A DNA stretch of 64,000 nucleotides from Pyropia yezoensis (GCA_009829735.1 CM020618.1:18895346-18959345); one strand, 5' to 3'; positions 41,972 through 52,513 are shown, counted from the first letter of the stretch. Made by a program: numbers and translations. Notes: generated from the letters alone by a model not told the origin.

Positions 41972-43216
41972 ATGGTCCGCCCTGCTCGAGCGCCACCAAA
42001 GCCCGTTCATATCGCCGCCTACAGCATCATGGACCCCACTCCTATCTGGCGGGCGGGTGCGTTCATGACGTCTGTGGCTGGAGCCTTGCATGCCCACCGT
42101 GGTTTGTTCTCTGACCCCTTTCAATACACATCTGTTTCTGTACCCTTTTCCGACGTCCGGGCACGCTACGGCGCCCTATTCCCTCGCGCTATGCGCATGT
42201 CCGATGGCGCCTTTGATGGCCTGGTGGCACTCTTGCGCCCTCTCTTGCCCCGTCGTGGCCTCTCTGCGGAGACGCGTACTGCTTTGGCGCTGCGCTATTT
42301 GGGAGGCGGTAGCTACGTGGACATTTGCGCGGCGTTTGGGGTACACCCGGCCTCATTGTACCGCGCAGTGTGGGAGGTCGTGGACGCTGTTAACTCTACC
42401 TCTGCACTGGCTCTGGACTTCCAGGTAGGGAACAGTACTCGTCGACTCGCGTACGCTGCTGGCTTCCAAGCGGGGCGGAATTCCCCGTTCTCCAACGTCA
42501 TCGGAGCGCTCGATGGCGTGGCGATTGAGCAGGAGCAGCCCCTACCATCGGATGTTACGTGCGTGGCCGACTACTACTCTCGGAAGGGCTTCTACGCTTT
42601 CAATGTGCAGGCCATTTGTGACGCTTCGTACAAGTTTCGATGGATGTCCTGCATGAGTCCTGGGTCTTCTCACGACTCGACGGCGTTTTCTTGTACATTG
42701 CTCGGGCAGGCGCTCCTGAGGCCGGAGGACCCCATAACAGCGGCGCTGATTAGGGATGGCCACTGTATTGCGGCAGACGATGCGTACGCTGCAAGCGAGG
42801 CATTGGCCGTCCCGTGGCCAGGTGGTGGCAGGGGTGATCGCTGGCGGGACTCTTACAACTTCCATCTCTCATCCCTCCGTATTCACATTGAGCAGGCTTT
42901 TGGGATGCTTGTGTGGCGGTGGGGGGTCTTCTGGCGACCTCTTCGTGTGCCCTTTTCGAAGCGGCCAGCTTTGATTCGAGCGTGCTTTCGTCTGCATAAC
43001 TATTGCTGTGACGAGTCCGAGAGCGGTACGGACCGCTTGGCACCGTTCGCCAACGACCGCGCTGGAGGGAATGTTTACTTGGCGCCGAATGACACCGTGA
43101 GTGCCGACCAGCGTGGTCGACGTCGCGACCGCGAGCGCTCCTTGTTGAGGGTGAAAATGACTCGTCGGGTGGAAGAGCTTGGATTGCTGCGCCCGGGGGT
43201 ACCTCCCATGTACTGA
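41972..43216 (+). CDS. Harbinger 2 transposase (DDE_Tnp_4), intact
   Basis: Intact 414-codon frame from the ATG at 41972; an ATG at 42029 (MDPTPIWRAG) is an alternative start. An N-terminal helix-turn-helix-like region (about 100-140, ALRYLGGGSYVDICAAFGVH) precedes the catalytic domain. The catalytic acids are visible as D181 in VIGALDGVAIEQ, D235 in PGSSHDSTAF, D269/D270 in CIAADDAYAAS, and E307 in RIHIEQAFGMLVWRWGVFW. The YYSRKGFYAFNVQAICD block between the first two is typical of PIF/Harbinger. The C-terminus is basic (QRGRRRDRERSLLRVK). No stops or frame breaks are present, in contrast to Harbinger 1. It acts with the convergent SAP/Myb-like partner to bind and cut the TIRs. Confidence 0.92.
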   Translation: MVRPARAPPKPVHIAAYSIMDPTPIWRAGAFMTSVAGALHAHRGLFSDPFQYTSVSVPFSDVRARYGALFPRAMRMSDGAFDGLVALLRPLLPRRGLSAETRTALALRYLGGGSYVDICAAFGVHPASLYRAVWEVVDAVNSTSALALDFQVGNSTRRLAYAAGFQAGRNSPFSNVIGALDGVAIEQEQPLPSDVTCVADYYSRKGFYAFNVQAICDASYKFRWMSCMSPGSSHDSTAFSCTLLGQALLRPEDPITAALIRDGHCIAADDAYAASEALAVPWPGGGRGDRWRDSYNFHLSSLRIHIEQAFGMLVWRWGVFWRPLRVPFSKRPALIRACFRLHNYCCDESESGTDRLAPFANDRAGGNVYLAPNDTVSADQRGRRRDRERSLLRVKMTRRVEELGLLRPGVPPMY

Positions 43217-43372
43217 ATCAAGTGTGTGCACAAGACATTGTTTTTCCTACGTGCGCCATGTGCACCGCCCACCGCGTTCAAGAAGCCCATGTGTACCGTG
43301 GTGCCCTCGCATTACAATCGGACGCAGAATGAACAGCTCTCTAAACGACACAGGCAATCCCTTGAAAAACCC

Positions 43373-44744
43373 TCACGCCTCCTCCTCGTCCACGGATGGG
43401 TCAACCGGACGGGGCTGAGAGGAGCCAGCCACGGGGCCGGCAGTATCATCTTGACCACGCCCGCCGCCGCCGACCGCTGCGACCGGCTCTGGTTCCGCTG
43501 CAGTCTCGAGAGGCTCTTGGCCGACGGAGGACTGCACAGCACTTTCCAATCGCGTCGTGAGGGCCAGCACAATCCCAGACGGTAGGCCAGCGTCCTGCGC
43601 ATTCTTGAGGGTAGTGGACAGAGCAACGAGCTCTGCCAGGCGCGCTTGCTTTGCGGCCGACGCTGCGATGCTGGCAGAGCTGTCGATCAGCGACTGAATT
43701 CCGGCCTCCACCGGACGCCTACGCTTGGCTCGAGAGGTCGCGGCTCCCACCGTGGTCAGCCCAGGCACGTCGCCCTCTACGCCCGCGGGCCCCACTTCAG
43801 GGTTCATGAGCTCCAGAACAATCTCCTTGTCTTTCAGCAACACGAACAAATAGTCCAACAGCGTGTCCCCTTGCGAGAAGTTTGACCACAAGTTCGGATC
43901 GTTCTGGCCTGAGCTGGAGTAGCGCTTATGCACGCGCCAAAAACCAGAAGCAATCTGCACACAGAGAGTGATACACACGAATGAAATGATGCCGGGGCGT
44001 CAGACAACCGCTACGGCGGCGGAGAAGCGCAGAAAGATCCCTCCAATACAACCCTCACCGCAGCACTTAAGCGGGCCCGATAAATAGATCGCGCTGAGAA
44101 CATACCTCTGTCCACTTTGCACGCAAGAACTGACCCGTGCGCCGAACTGTGTGAAGGTTGGGGTCTATTGCTGCGTCTGCGCACGCGGCGGGAACAGTGA
44201 AGACCTCTGGGCCGTTGAACACCTCCGCCACGACCACTGGCCAGACCTCCGTACGACTCGACCTCGAGTCCACCTGTTGGCGGGACATCGGGCCGCGAGA
44301 CACGATGACACCAGCAGCGACCTCGCCATGGCACATCACATGCGCGAGACGCGCTCTCTCGTGCTTGGTAAACGGAGGCTGTCGGTCTGGGCTCGGTTGG
44401 ATGGCTGCCGTGCCACCGCTCTCGGCAGACACTTGTCCAGGGGTTGCCGCAGCAGGGACGGTCGCGTCAGGATCGCTTGGCGCTCCGCTCTGTCCTGCGG
44501 GTGTGCGCCGAGGAGGGGAGGGGCGAGGCTCGTCGGGCGCAGGGGAACCAGGATTCGACGGGGGAGGGAGAGCGCCCGACCGAGCACCCGAGGTAGATCC
44601 ATCCGTCCCGGTGATAGCCGGCCCAGCACACGAGACCCCATTCTGTCGGCACCGGTCCGCGAGCATCTGCTTCGTCCCGTGAATGGGGAGCCCCCGACGC
44701 TTCAGTTCGGCTCGCATCTGCTTAACAGTTACACGGGAAGCCAT
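43373..44744 (-). CDS. Harbinger 2 partner protein: SAP domain plus Myb/SANT-like domain (spliced)
   Basis: Two exons: 44744-44106 and 43954-43373. The intron 43955-44105 (151 bp) starts GTATGT and ends GTGCAG, phase 0. The product is 406 aa. Residues 5-35 form a SAP-type DNA-binding motif (KQMRAELKRRGLPIHGTKQM). A Pro/Ser-rich linker follows. The Myb/SANT-like domain spans the splice: HERARLAHVMCHGEVAAGVI, EVWPVVVAEVFNGPE, LRAKWTE|IASGFWRVHKRY, and NDPNLWSNFS. The C-terminus has a helical stretch (SASIAASAAKQARLAELVAL) and ends acidic. Harbinger partner proteins normally have the Myb/SANT-like domain; the added SAP domain is notable. It is convergent with the transposase (156 bp between stops). 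Confidence 0.8.
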
Positions 44745-45026
44745 ACTGGTCCGATCCGACGCAACAACAGGTAGGAAGAAGGCGTGAGGCTCTGGTCCGG
44801 AAGCGTGTGTGTGGATGTGCGGGTTGGCGTCTCGAGTGGTTCCGGGGGCGGGGTCGCTTTTGCATTGCCGCCAGTGCGTGTCCAATGTTGTGGGTCTTCT
44901 TCCCGGCGCCTCTGCCCGCCAATGGACTTTGTCCAACGACACCCCTCGAACCTGTGAGTTGTCTCTGGCAACTCCAAACTTGGTCTCAATTCGATCGTCA
45001 AGTCTTGATCTCTGCAGTGTACGCCG

Positions 45027-45087
45027 CGGTATACCGCGGTATAGACATACGCGGGCGCCCCGCGTATGTCTATACCGCGGTATACCG
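45027..45087. repeat. 28-bp perfect palindrome arms with 5-nt loop
   Basis: Arms at 45027-45054 and 45060-45087 are exact reverse complements around GCGCC. Each arm contains GGTATACCGCGGTATAG, itself partly palindromic, and the GGTATA core echoes the CGGTATATAC block of the adjacent TIR. It lies between the partner gene start and the right TIR of Harbinger 2, a likely transposase or partner binding site or a promoter element. Confidence 0.9.
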
Positions 45088-45123
45088 TCGGGATGGGCAC
45101 AGCCAATCAGATCGGCGTTACGC

Positions 45124-45166
45124 GTATATACCGTCACGCCGATTGCAACTGCGAACGGGCCTCAGC
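45124..45166. repeat. Right TIR of Harbinger 2
   Basis: Reads GTATATACCG at the inner side and AACTGCGAACGGGCCTCAGC at the outer side, the inverse of the left TIR. Just outside it lies GTGCACTACGGCGTGATCC, one of the dispersed GGCGTGA motif clusters. Confidence 0.8.
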
Positions 45167-46715
45167 ACGCCGCTCTTTTCACAGCGTGCACTACGGCGTG
45201 ATCCAGTACTGAACAACAACAATCAATTTTGACCTTCCATATTGAAGCATTAATGCAAGACGAAGAAGTGAGCAGGGGCTCACATGGATGGCATGGATAG
45301 CGGACAGGTGCTGGCATGTTCCGCGACTGCGCCGCGGAAAACGTATTTGGGCGGTGCTAAACAATTGAGTCCATCTCGGGCTAGGGCTGTCAAGCTGGGC
45401 TGTTTGGCCGACACCCTCTCACGGGGCCTCTGACGCGTCTGGGGCGCTGTGCGTTGTGAGGGAAACCAGGGGTGACCACGCGGTGCGGCACTCACGCCAA
45501 GTCAAGGTGCGCAGCCTGGGTTTCTTTACACCAGCCTTTTCAAAGAAACGTGCAGCCCTGTGAGTGGGTGAGAGGAAAATTGGGATTTTTTCATGACCCC
45601 AATTTTCACACCACGCCACAGAGGCCGTGAGGGACGGTCGGGCGCAGCCCCGGTGACGCGGCCACCCGGATCTTGCGCATGAGTGTGTCCCCGCGATTGA
45701 ATCTACCCAACCCTTGCACGAAATTTCCACCCATCCCCCCCCTCTCTTCGCCTTGACGCCTCCCCATTCAACCCCCCCCCGCCGGGGTCTGATAGGTGAC
45801 AGCCCTTCCCCCATCAATAACTCCAGTCCTGTCGCTGTTACCCCGGGCATTCTCAGACATCTCTGAGATGCCCCGGGGAAGCGTCTGCCGGTGTACTATG
45901 AGGGTCGAAAAGCCTCCGAGATGCAGAGGACCGTATATCCGCCACAGGTGGTAGAGTCACAGTCATGGGGGGACCGCACCTCCTCCGAGACGTGAAAAGC
46001 CGCCCCCTGCGCCAGGCCCACCCCTGTTTGACCTCGACAACCCCGGGTGTGGCGGGTAGTGAGCCTTTGGGGGGTGCGCCGGGCGAGGGTGGTGGCGTTT
46101 GGGCGCTGTGCGAGGGAATGAGGTGGGGTGGGTGGCACTTCACCAAGGTGTGGTGTTTCGTTACGGCAGCCGTTCTTCGACGAAAGGTTGATTCTCCACA
46201 TGCATTCTTTTCTAATCTTTTCTATTCTCACCTGCCCCACACGGCCGCGACAACGGGTGCAGGTGAACACGTGTACATTCTTTAACATCCTGTGGCCCAA
46301 AGGAAGAAAAATACATGACAACTCGCTCTTGAGCCAATGCGGTGACAGAATGGCTTCTCAGAGCGATCGAATTGATATTCGTCGGCCAATGAGGAGACGC
46401 AGGAGCACGTGAAACCCAGGCTGCACAAGAAACGCCCTCTTAACGAGGCGTGTACCGCTCCTGTATGCAGGGGGGCACTATCCCCGCATACAGGGCCCCA
46501 GTACGCATAGACTCTATCGTCCCCAACTCTCTCCACCCCAAGGCGCCAGCACTCCACCTTGTGACGCCGCCGCTGCCTTCCATCGTGCCGCTCCAATTGC
46601 GCCGGCTGGCCAACCGGCGGGGCTGGCGGAGGCTCCCCGAAAGAGGTAAATAAAGACAATTTTATGGGGCTAATTAAGCGGCGTGCTCGGCGTGATCAAG
46701 GTTTGACGGCGTGCA

Positions 46716-46934
46716 CTAAGCCTGTTCTAGGTGTTTCACGCCGCCACGCCCCCCAAAGTCAAGCGTGAAGCACAACCCTACTGTATGGGCCATGAGATGG
46801 AGATTTCTGACGGCATGGCAATGTTGAACATTTTCCTTTACGCCGTAAGTCTGTTGCACCAAGTCCGACGGGCTCGAATCCAACGTCATCGGAGTGATTT
46901 CATTCTGCTCGTCACGGTGGTGAGTCTTACTCAA
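46716..46934 (-). pseudogene. Relic of an unidentified mobile-element protein (copy 1)
   Basis: A 72-codon minus-strand frame contains DEQNEITPMTLDSSPSDLVQ and then QTYGVKENVQ. A second minus-strand fragment at about 54361-54545 reads DEENEISSRTLDSIPSDLVQ and LTYRVKKNV. Nucleotide divergence is clear while the protein pattern is kept, so both derive from one coding family. I do not recognise the family; a DNA transposon protein is likely because both copies lie among repeats. Confidence 0.5.
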
Positions 46935-47276
46935 AAAAGATTCAGAGGCACGAGAAATGAGGCTTCTATCGTGAAAGTGTTTCCAACAACGTCAGAACCA
47001 ACTCAATACCAACTCGCATATGTTTTGGCAGGTTTCAATTGAGCCCCCACGTGGCTTCGAACCATCTCGGGCAATGAGAGCCCAGCGGGCGCTTGTGGGC
47101 CGTCGCCGAGGTCTGGTGGCGTCCCGATTCGGGCGGATTCGGACCTCCGTTTGGTGTGGAGGGCCGAATGGAGTTGACGGAGTTGATTCAAGTCTTGCGT
47201 GCCACGTTTACGCTCAAGTTGGCCCCGGTTTGGTCACGACCAACTCGGAAACCAACTCGGGGCCCAAGTTGGTATC

Positions 47277-47298
47277 CGAGTTGGTCGCGACCAACTCG
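47277..47298. repeat. 22-bp perfect palindrome in an ACCAACTCG motif cluster
   Basis: The palindrome centres on GGTCGCGACC and is flanked by further CCAACTCG and AAGTTGG copies between 47236 and 47298. A pair of ACCAACTC copies lies at about 46998-47018. Its role is unknown. Confidence 0.7.
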
Positions 47299-47805
47299 TT
47301 TCGGGATATGTGTAACATCCCTGGCCCTGACTTGGCGCCGACCCGGGATGGCGACCAGGGGGCACCAGGTGCCACGATACGCCCACCGTGTGGGGATGGT
47401 TGGCGGCCGTAGCCCGTGCCCGGCACTGGGATGCGGTGGACTATGCTACCCGCACGTGCGAGAGGGACTTCTGATGGGTCTTTGCATACTTGTGCGGGAC
47501 TTGATTTGAGAGAATTTGAGTGTAAGATTAGTAAGGAGGAATAGAATTAGTAGTGATAGTGGCCCCCGACCTGACGAGGTTAGACTCGGGTCGGGGCCAC
47601 TCGGGGGTTGGGGGGGGCTACCTGGCCAACGTGCCGAGGCTCCCCCAGATGCACGTTAAGAGGGATAGCGAGGCGCCTTTGACACGCGCCCTGAGAGAAA
47701 AAACACAACTGCGCGTTTGCTTTCCTCTTCCCCGTGTGCACTACCGTGCGTATCTGTTGGCTCTTCCAGCAGGCACGTGAGGCAACAGGCATCCCACTCT
47801 CGTAG

Positions 47806-49359
47806 TTACCCCTTCTGTGTTTCCTGTGCCTTTCCCCCGAGGGATATTGACGCGTGTCTTAGAGGATCGAGTTTTATACCACACATCTGACTAAGTTGGT
47901 CCACGTGCTCTTCCAGTGTTCGGGAGATCGCGATGATGTCGTCGAGGTACACAAGACAGATCTGCCACCGTACTCCGGCCAGACACATGTCCGTGGCGCG
48001 CTGGAAAATTGCGGGCGCGTTGCACCGCCCAAACGGCAGCCCCTTGCACTGGTACGTGCCACACTGACAGGTAAAGGCAGTCTTATGCCTGTCCTTCGGG
48101 GCAATGGGAGTTTGCCACTACCCCGCGATACAATCTAGGGTGGAGAACACGTTTGCCTCCCCCAACGAGTCCAGACAGTCATCCATCCTCGAAAGAGGGT
48201 AACTGTCCTTCACCGTGCTCTCGTTGAGCTTACGATAGTCTATAGAGAACCGTGGGGTCCCATCTGGCTTACGGACAATCACCACCGGGCTCGCCGACTC
48301 GGCGTCGCAGGCTTCTATCACGTATAGGGTCTCCATGCAAGCAACTTGCTGCTTGACGAGGGCCCTTGAACGGGGCCCTCCCCTATACGGTTGTTGACGT
48401 ACTGGGGCCACTCCGGGCTTCTGTTCGATCCGGTGTTCCGTGGCTTGCATGAGTTCCAAATGACCATCCCACAACTAGTGATATTGGTTCAAGAGGCGTT
48501 CAACCTGGACCCCCAACTTGGGCGGAACATTCTCCATATCCACATAGGGTCGGGGAAGGGCTGACGACTTGGGTTTGTGCCTCTCTGGCGCGTGCTTCGT
48601 GCAACTGGTCGCACCCGCGTTGAAGGTGACCGCTATCACCGTACCCTGGTACTCGTCGATATGGCAGAACTGGGCTCCGAACTTGAAGTACTTGAGTGAG
48701 GAACTGAGGTTCATCACCTGAACCTTCCACTGGACGCCCGCTTTGGAGTCCATCGTGCCAAGGGCAACATGCACTTGGTGCTTTCGACCAAGACGGGAGT
48801 TAGGGTGCACCAACCCGCTCCCGGTGTAATCAGTTCCAACGTCCACGTGGGCTACCGAATTGGGAGGCAACGTGGCTCTACGGGCCAGAAGAAACGTAGC
48901 AGTAAGCCCTTCTGATACCGTACAAGGAGACTTCAACTGTGAGACTGTCGCAGGAGCCATATACTTCCCTTTTCCAAGGATGGGGATAGTCTTCCCATTC
49001 ATCAACTTAAGCCAGTACTCAGGGCCGCAAATCGAAGGCACCTGAGAAACCACATACGGGGTGCCCAGAAGCAGGGGCACCGACTTGTTCTTAACCACAT
49101 CAGACGACACGTGGACCTCATGGGACCCCAGCCTAGTTGGCAGGGTCACAGCACCCACAATGGGAAGTATTCCACCGTTGATGTCGATCATATAGTTCGC
49201 TTTGGGCCTCCAGCGTTGGAGTTCCACCTCCTCGGGCAACAGCGACTTACGTATCAAAGAAGGGCCTGAGCCAGTATCAAGTGCGATCAGGGCACAAGAC
49301 GCACGGACTGGGGCTAGGTGCACCTGGCCAGCCACCTGGAAGTTCTCTCCTGTCAACAC
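47806..49359 (-). pseudogene. Element C protease-RT fragment with two in-frame TAG stops
   Basis: One continuous minus-strand frame. The protease motif is IALDTGSGPSLIRKS (near 49280). A TAG at 48475-48477 follows RLLNQYH. Then come the RT start (ATEHRIEQKPGVAP, RFSIDYRKLNESTVKDSYPL, DDCLDSLGEANVFSTLD) and a second TAG at 48118-48120, in place of the residue that precedes W in the usual AGYWQ motif. RT resumes as KGLPFGRCNAPAIFQRA and CLVYLDDIIAISRT near 47950, and stops near 47806. Both breaks are TAG. The catalytic YLDD is retained but the gene is not functional. Confidence 0.85.
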
Positions 49360-49397
49360 GGAGATGACCCTACGTGGGTTTACGTTCTTAAGGAGTC

Positions 49398-51289
49398 CTA
49401 CCCGAGGTGGGCGGACCCCTTTGGGTCGGCACAGTATGCGACAGGGCTGATTCGTCCTCTTGACCCACTTGGTCGAAGCTGCCGCTGTGAGCTTCGGACG
49501 ACCAGCTCCAGCGGTTCCTCGTTTCCCACCGACTTGGCTTGGGAGTCTGAGGGCGAAGGGGAGGACGACGAAGCCGAGGACGACGTGTCCACCTTGTTAG
49601 CCGAGGGCGTGGCTACAGCCACCACCGGCCGCGTCCCACCCTCGCGGTGCGAGCGTACTTTGGTCGTGGCCGTCCTCTTGCTTGCGATCTTGACAAGTTG
49701 TTGAATGCGTTCAATCAACTTCGGGCAGTCGTATGCCCAGTGTCTATCAGCGTTTCACATCCAACACCGATACTCTGTTCCCGGGAGCGTCTTCCCGACT
49801 TGGGAATCCTAGGGGGCTGCCATGGGGAGTTCTCACAGCGGCCACCACCTTATCCTTACGGATCCGGCGAGCCTCTCGTAGCTCTCTGGCTTTGCGAGCC
49901 TCCTCTTTCTCCTTGGCCAACTCCGCCTGCCGCTCCTGGCGTTGCTCATCTCGCAGCTTGCGGTAAGCCTCACCTCTCCGGTAGGAGAACCTAGCCAACT
50001 TCGCCAGCGTCGCCTGGGAGGTATTATGCTCCCGGATCTCCATACGAACCGACCAATGGAGACCTTCCAAAATGCGACTCTTCACCACTGCTTGTGGATG
50101 AAGAAAGCCACAAAGATTGTTGAGCTTGCGGACACGTTCCGCAAAGGACAACTCGTCCTCAATTTTCATTCTGGTGTGCCTGCGTAACCTCCTCGGCTTG
50201 AGAGGCCAACATGGCTTCGTCAACCATAGCTCGGAACAACCAGTTGATGAGCTCCAAGTAGGACGTTACCTCGCCAGCTCCTCCACTCGAGGAACTGGGC
50301 ATGACGGACATGATCTCCGTCGGGAGGTCCCCCTTGGTGAACTCCTGCAGCATATAAAATGCCATGCCTTCACTTACGGCATTGTCGTCACAGGCTTTCG
50401 TGAAACGACGTTGGAACTCAAGGACACGGAGGAGGGGAGGTTCATCCCACTCCGCTTTGTGCCCAAAAGAGTGAGTTACGTTCTTCTTGGCACGGCCCAT
50501 AGCTCGGGCCTGAGTAGGACCATACGCCACCGACTAGATGTTCAGAGCGTAGGTATCACAGTCAAAGATCTCCTGGTCGACGGGGTTGGCTACCTGGATC
50601 TTGGGTGGCACCTCACGTTGAGAGAATAGCCGCGGGGGCAGAGGGGTATACTGACCTGACGTCTCTGCCGTCTGTACCGGCGGGCTGGGTGCAGCCTTCA
50701 GCATGCCTGCGGGGGACGCCCCCGTATAAGGCGCTCGACCTGCCGACGTAATTGTGGCTCCCTCGTTGGGAGTCACAGGGGTCGATCCCTGTTCGGGACG
50801 CCCCGATGCAGGCGTAGGGAGAAGTGTTCCCTGCGTCTGCGGGCTCGAAAGCCCCACTCCGGTCTGGACATTGGGACCACCTGGCAAACTCGCCACAATA
50901 TAATTTAAAATGGTACTCGTCATCGTGACCACCAGTTCCGGCAAAGCCTGCCGCAACACCTCAGTCGCCTCCCGACGGAAAGTTTCCTCCAGGAGAGGGT
51001 TTCCGACTCCAGTTGAGTCTCGGTCAGCCTCCGGGAGTCCCCCTGCGGGGTAATCACGATCCCCAGGGGTCTCAACTGAGGGCAAGGGCGCGAGCCCATC
51101 ACCGACCAACGAAGGTCCGCCGTCCTCTGAAAGCCTAGTTGGCGACATCTCCATGCCAAAGTTGGCTCCAACCCGAGGGGTTCCCGTTAGAGACGCCTCC
51201 TGACCTTGGGACGTCCCCGCAGGACTCACCAACCGGTGGCCGAATTTCGAACCTCCATCTTTGGGGGTGTCACGCGAATGAACTCCCAA
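49398..51289 (-). pseudogene. Element C gag remnant with disrupted zinc knuckle
   Basis: The N-terminal frame (51289-50534) is Gly/Pro-rich with a helix (REATEVLRQALPELVVTMTS). The capsid-like part continues at 50530-50159 and 50223-49747 with FAERVRKLNNLCGFLHPQAV and a charged helix (EKEEARKARELREARR). The nucleocapsid reads CWM, then a TGA at 49755-49757, then NADRHWAYDC, so the second cysteine position of a C-x2-C-x4-H-x4-C knuckle is now a stop. Several frame changes separate the parts. Confidence 0.75.
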
Positions 51290-51561
51290 CTGAGTTTATG
51301 TGGCCACTTGCCCGCCCGTACTCCCAGTCCTGCTGGCTGGAGGTACCTCTTGTCCCTCTGCGACGCCAGGTACACCTACCTGTGTCTCACCAGTATTCAA
51401 GGAACTAAAGTACGTGCATCACCCGTGTACTCCCCGGACGACGAGGGCTGCGATCCAGCTATGTTGGCTAACGATCCGCAAGACACAGACCAAGACCACC
51501 GTTCGTCTGAGACAGAGGGCCTCCTACAACCGGGTGCACCCGGAGGTAAAGTTTACCTCTG

Positions 51562-51579
51562 TCCCCTGCTGCTCCACTA
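51562..51579 (-). promoter_or_regulatory. Primer binding site of element C
   Basis: It matches the element B PBS at 17 of 18 positions (the + strand reads TCCCCTGCTGCTCCACTA, against CCA in B), two bases from the LTR. Elements B and C therefore use the same primer tRNA type. Confidence 0.8.
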
Positions 51580-51581
51580 AA

Positions 51582-52050
51582 TGTGGCAAAAACCACTTGC
51601 GCACACAGCATTCAAGTTGGGGCGGTGCACAAGGGCTGCCTCCCGTGTCGGGGGAACCGGAAGAAGTGCAAGTCGCACACACGCCATCTCTGTTGTGGCG
51701 CGATCCCCCCACGGCGGACCAAGAAGATGGTGTGTGGGCCAACAGCTTCTTGGTCGGGACGGGGAAGCGAGGCCAAGCCCCGCTGTCCCTCCTCTTATCC
51801 CTCCAGGGTCCTCTCAGAATCTCGCCACTCAGAATCTCCCACCCCAGTACCTGCCCACGGGGCCACCCGAAAATTCAAGACGATAAAATGCAGAAAACCC
51901 TAAAATCCAATGTTGGATTTACTATCAAGTAAAGTATCCCTGACTGCGAGAAAGTGGAGATCAAGTGCAAGGGGAGAACCGGGTCAGACCAGCTGTCTCC
52001 CGACCCCGTGTGGCGCGCCCTGTCCCCTGCGTGGGGCCAGCTCTGCCACA
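51582..52050 (-). repeat. 5' LTR of element C
   Basis: About 469 bp, starting TGTGGCA and ending TGCCACA, next to the PBS. Internal blocks (CAAGAAGATGGTG, TTCTTGGTCGG, CTGTCCCTCC) line up in order with the proposed LTR of element A. No second copy is seen in this window. Confidence 0.7.
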
Positions 52051-52513
52051 CCCCAGAGAGACCTGATCGTGTCACGAACGGTATTCGTCTGGCCCCGAGT
52101 ACTTTATAGCTGACGTTCCTGCTGGGCCCGTATCTCTGGTTGGGCCTCCGGAACAGGATGAGTCTTCCATAGTCTGCCGCCTCATGTACTCATTAATAAG
52201 CTCCGTTCACCAAATCGTGAATTGGCAGGCACACGGCCGCTGGTATAAGCGCACCGAGGCTAGCTGAAAAGTACAAGAAAGAGATGTGCTTAACCCATCC
52301 TGCACGCATCATCCTCTTTTGAACAAACACTTCGCCGTGCTCAATCCAGCACATGACTTACAAAGCCTCCGTTGTGGCAACCTGATGTATCAAAACAAAA
52401 CATCACTGGTTGTATACACTACGGTCGGCGAGACACACTTCTTCCCCGGCGGCGCGCTGGCAGTTTTTTCGCTGGCAACCTGTTCACCAAAGATTGTTCG
52501 TCCATGCATATTG

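Larger units (their letters stand above)
41793..45166 (+). mobile_element. PIF/Harbinger DNA transposon 2, nearly complete (about 3.4 kb)
   Basis: The element is bounded by imperfect terminal inverted repeats (41793-41845 and 45124-45166) sharing CAGGCCCGTTCGCAGTT near the outside and CGGTATATAC near the inside. It contains an intact transposase on the plus strand and an intact, spliced SAP plus Myb/SANT-like partner gene on the minus strand, arranged convergently. Outer boundaries and the 3-bp target duplication could not be fixed with certainty. Confidence 0.8.
45167..47805. other. AT-richer repeat-derived region without intact gene
   Basis: No intact gene is supported. The stretch contains GGCGTGA-type motifs at 45166-45200 and 46678-46745, a transposon-derived coding fragment at 46716-46934, and ACCAACTC/GAGTTGGT motifs near 47236-47298. 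A hairpin of about 13-bp arms (AGTGGCCCC side at about 47558-47571, GGGGCCACT side at about 47588-47601) is also present. The truncated end of element C begins near 47806. Confidence 0.45.
47806..52050 (-). mobile_element. Decayed Gypsy-type LTR retrotransposon C, truncated within RT
   Basis: Reading leftwards: 5' LTR (51582-52050), PBS (51562-51579), gag (51289-49398), protease and partial RT (49359-47806). The RNase H, integrase and 3' LTR are missing, and no antisense ORF is found here. Frame breaks and in-frame stops show decay. The shared PBS type links it to element B. Confidence 0.85.

Noticed and set aside
47020-47110. Second tRNA-like segment (TGGTTCGAAGCCA on the minus strand)
   Set aside because: The T-loop-like core is present but the acceptor stem does not pair and the length is wrong.
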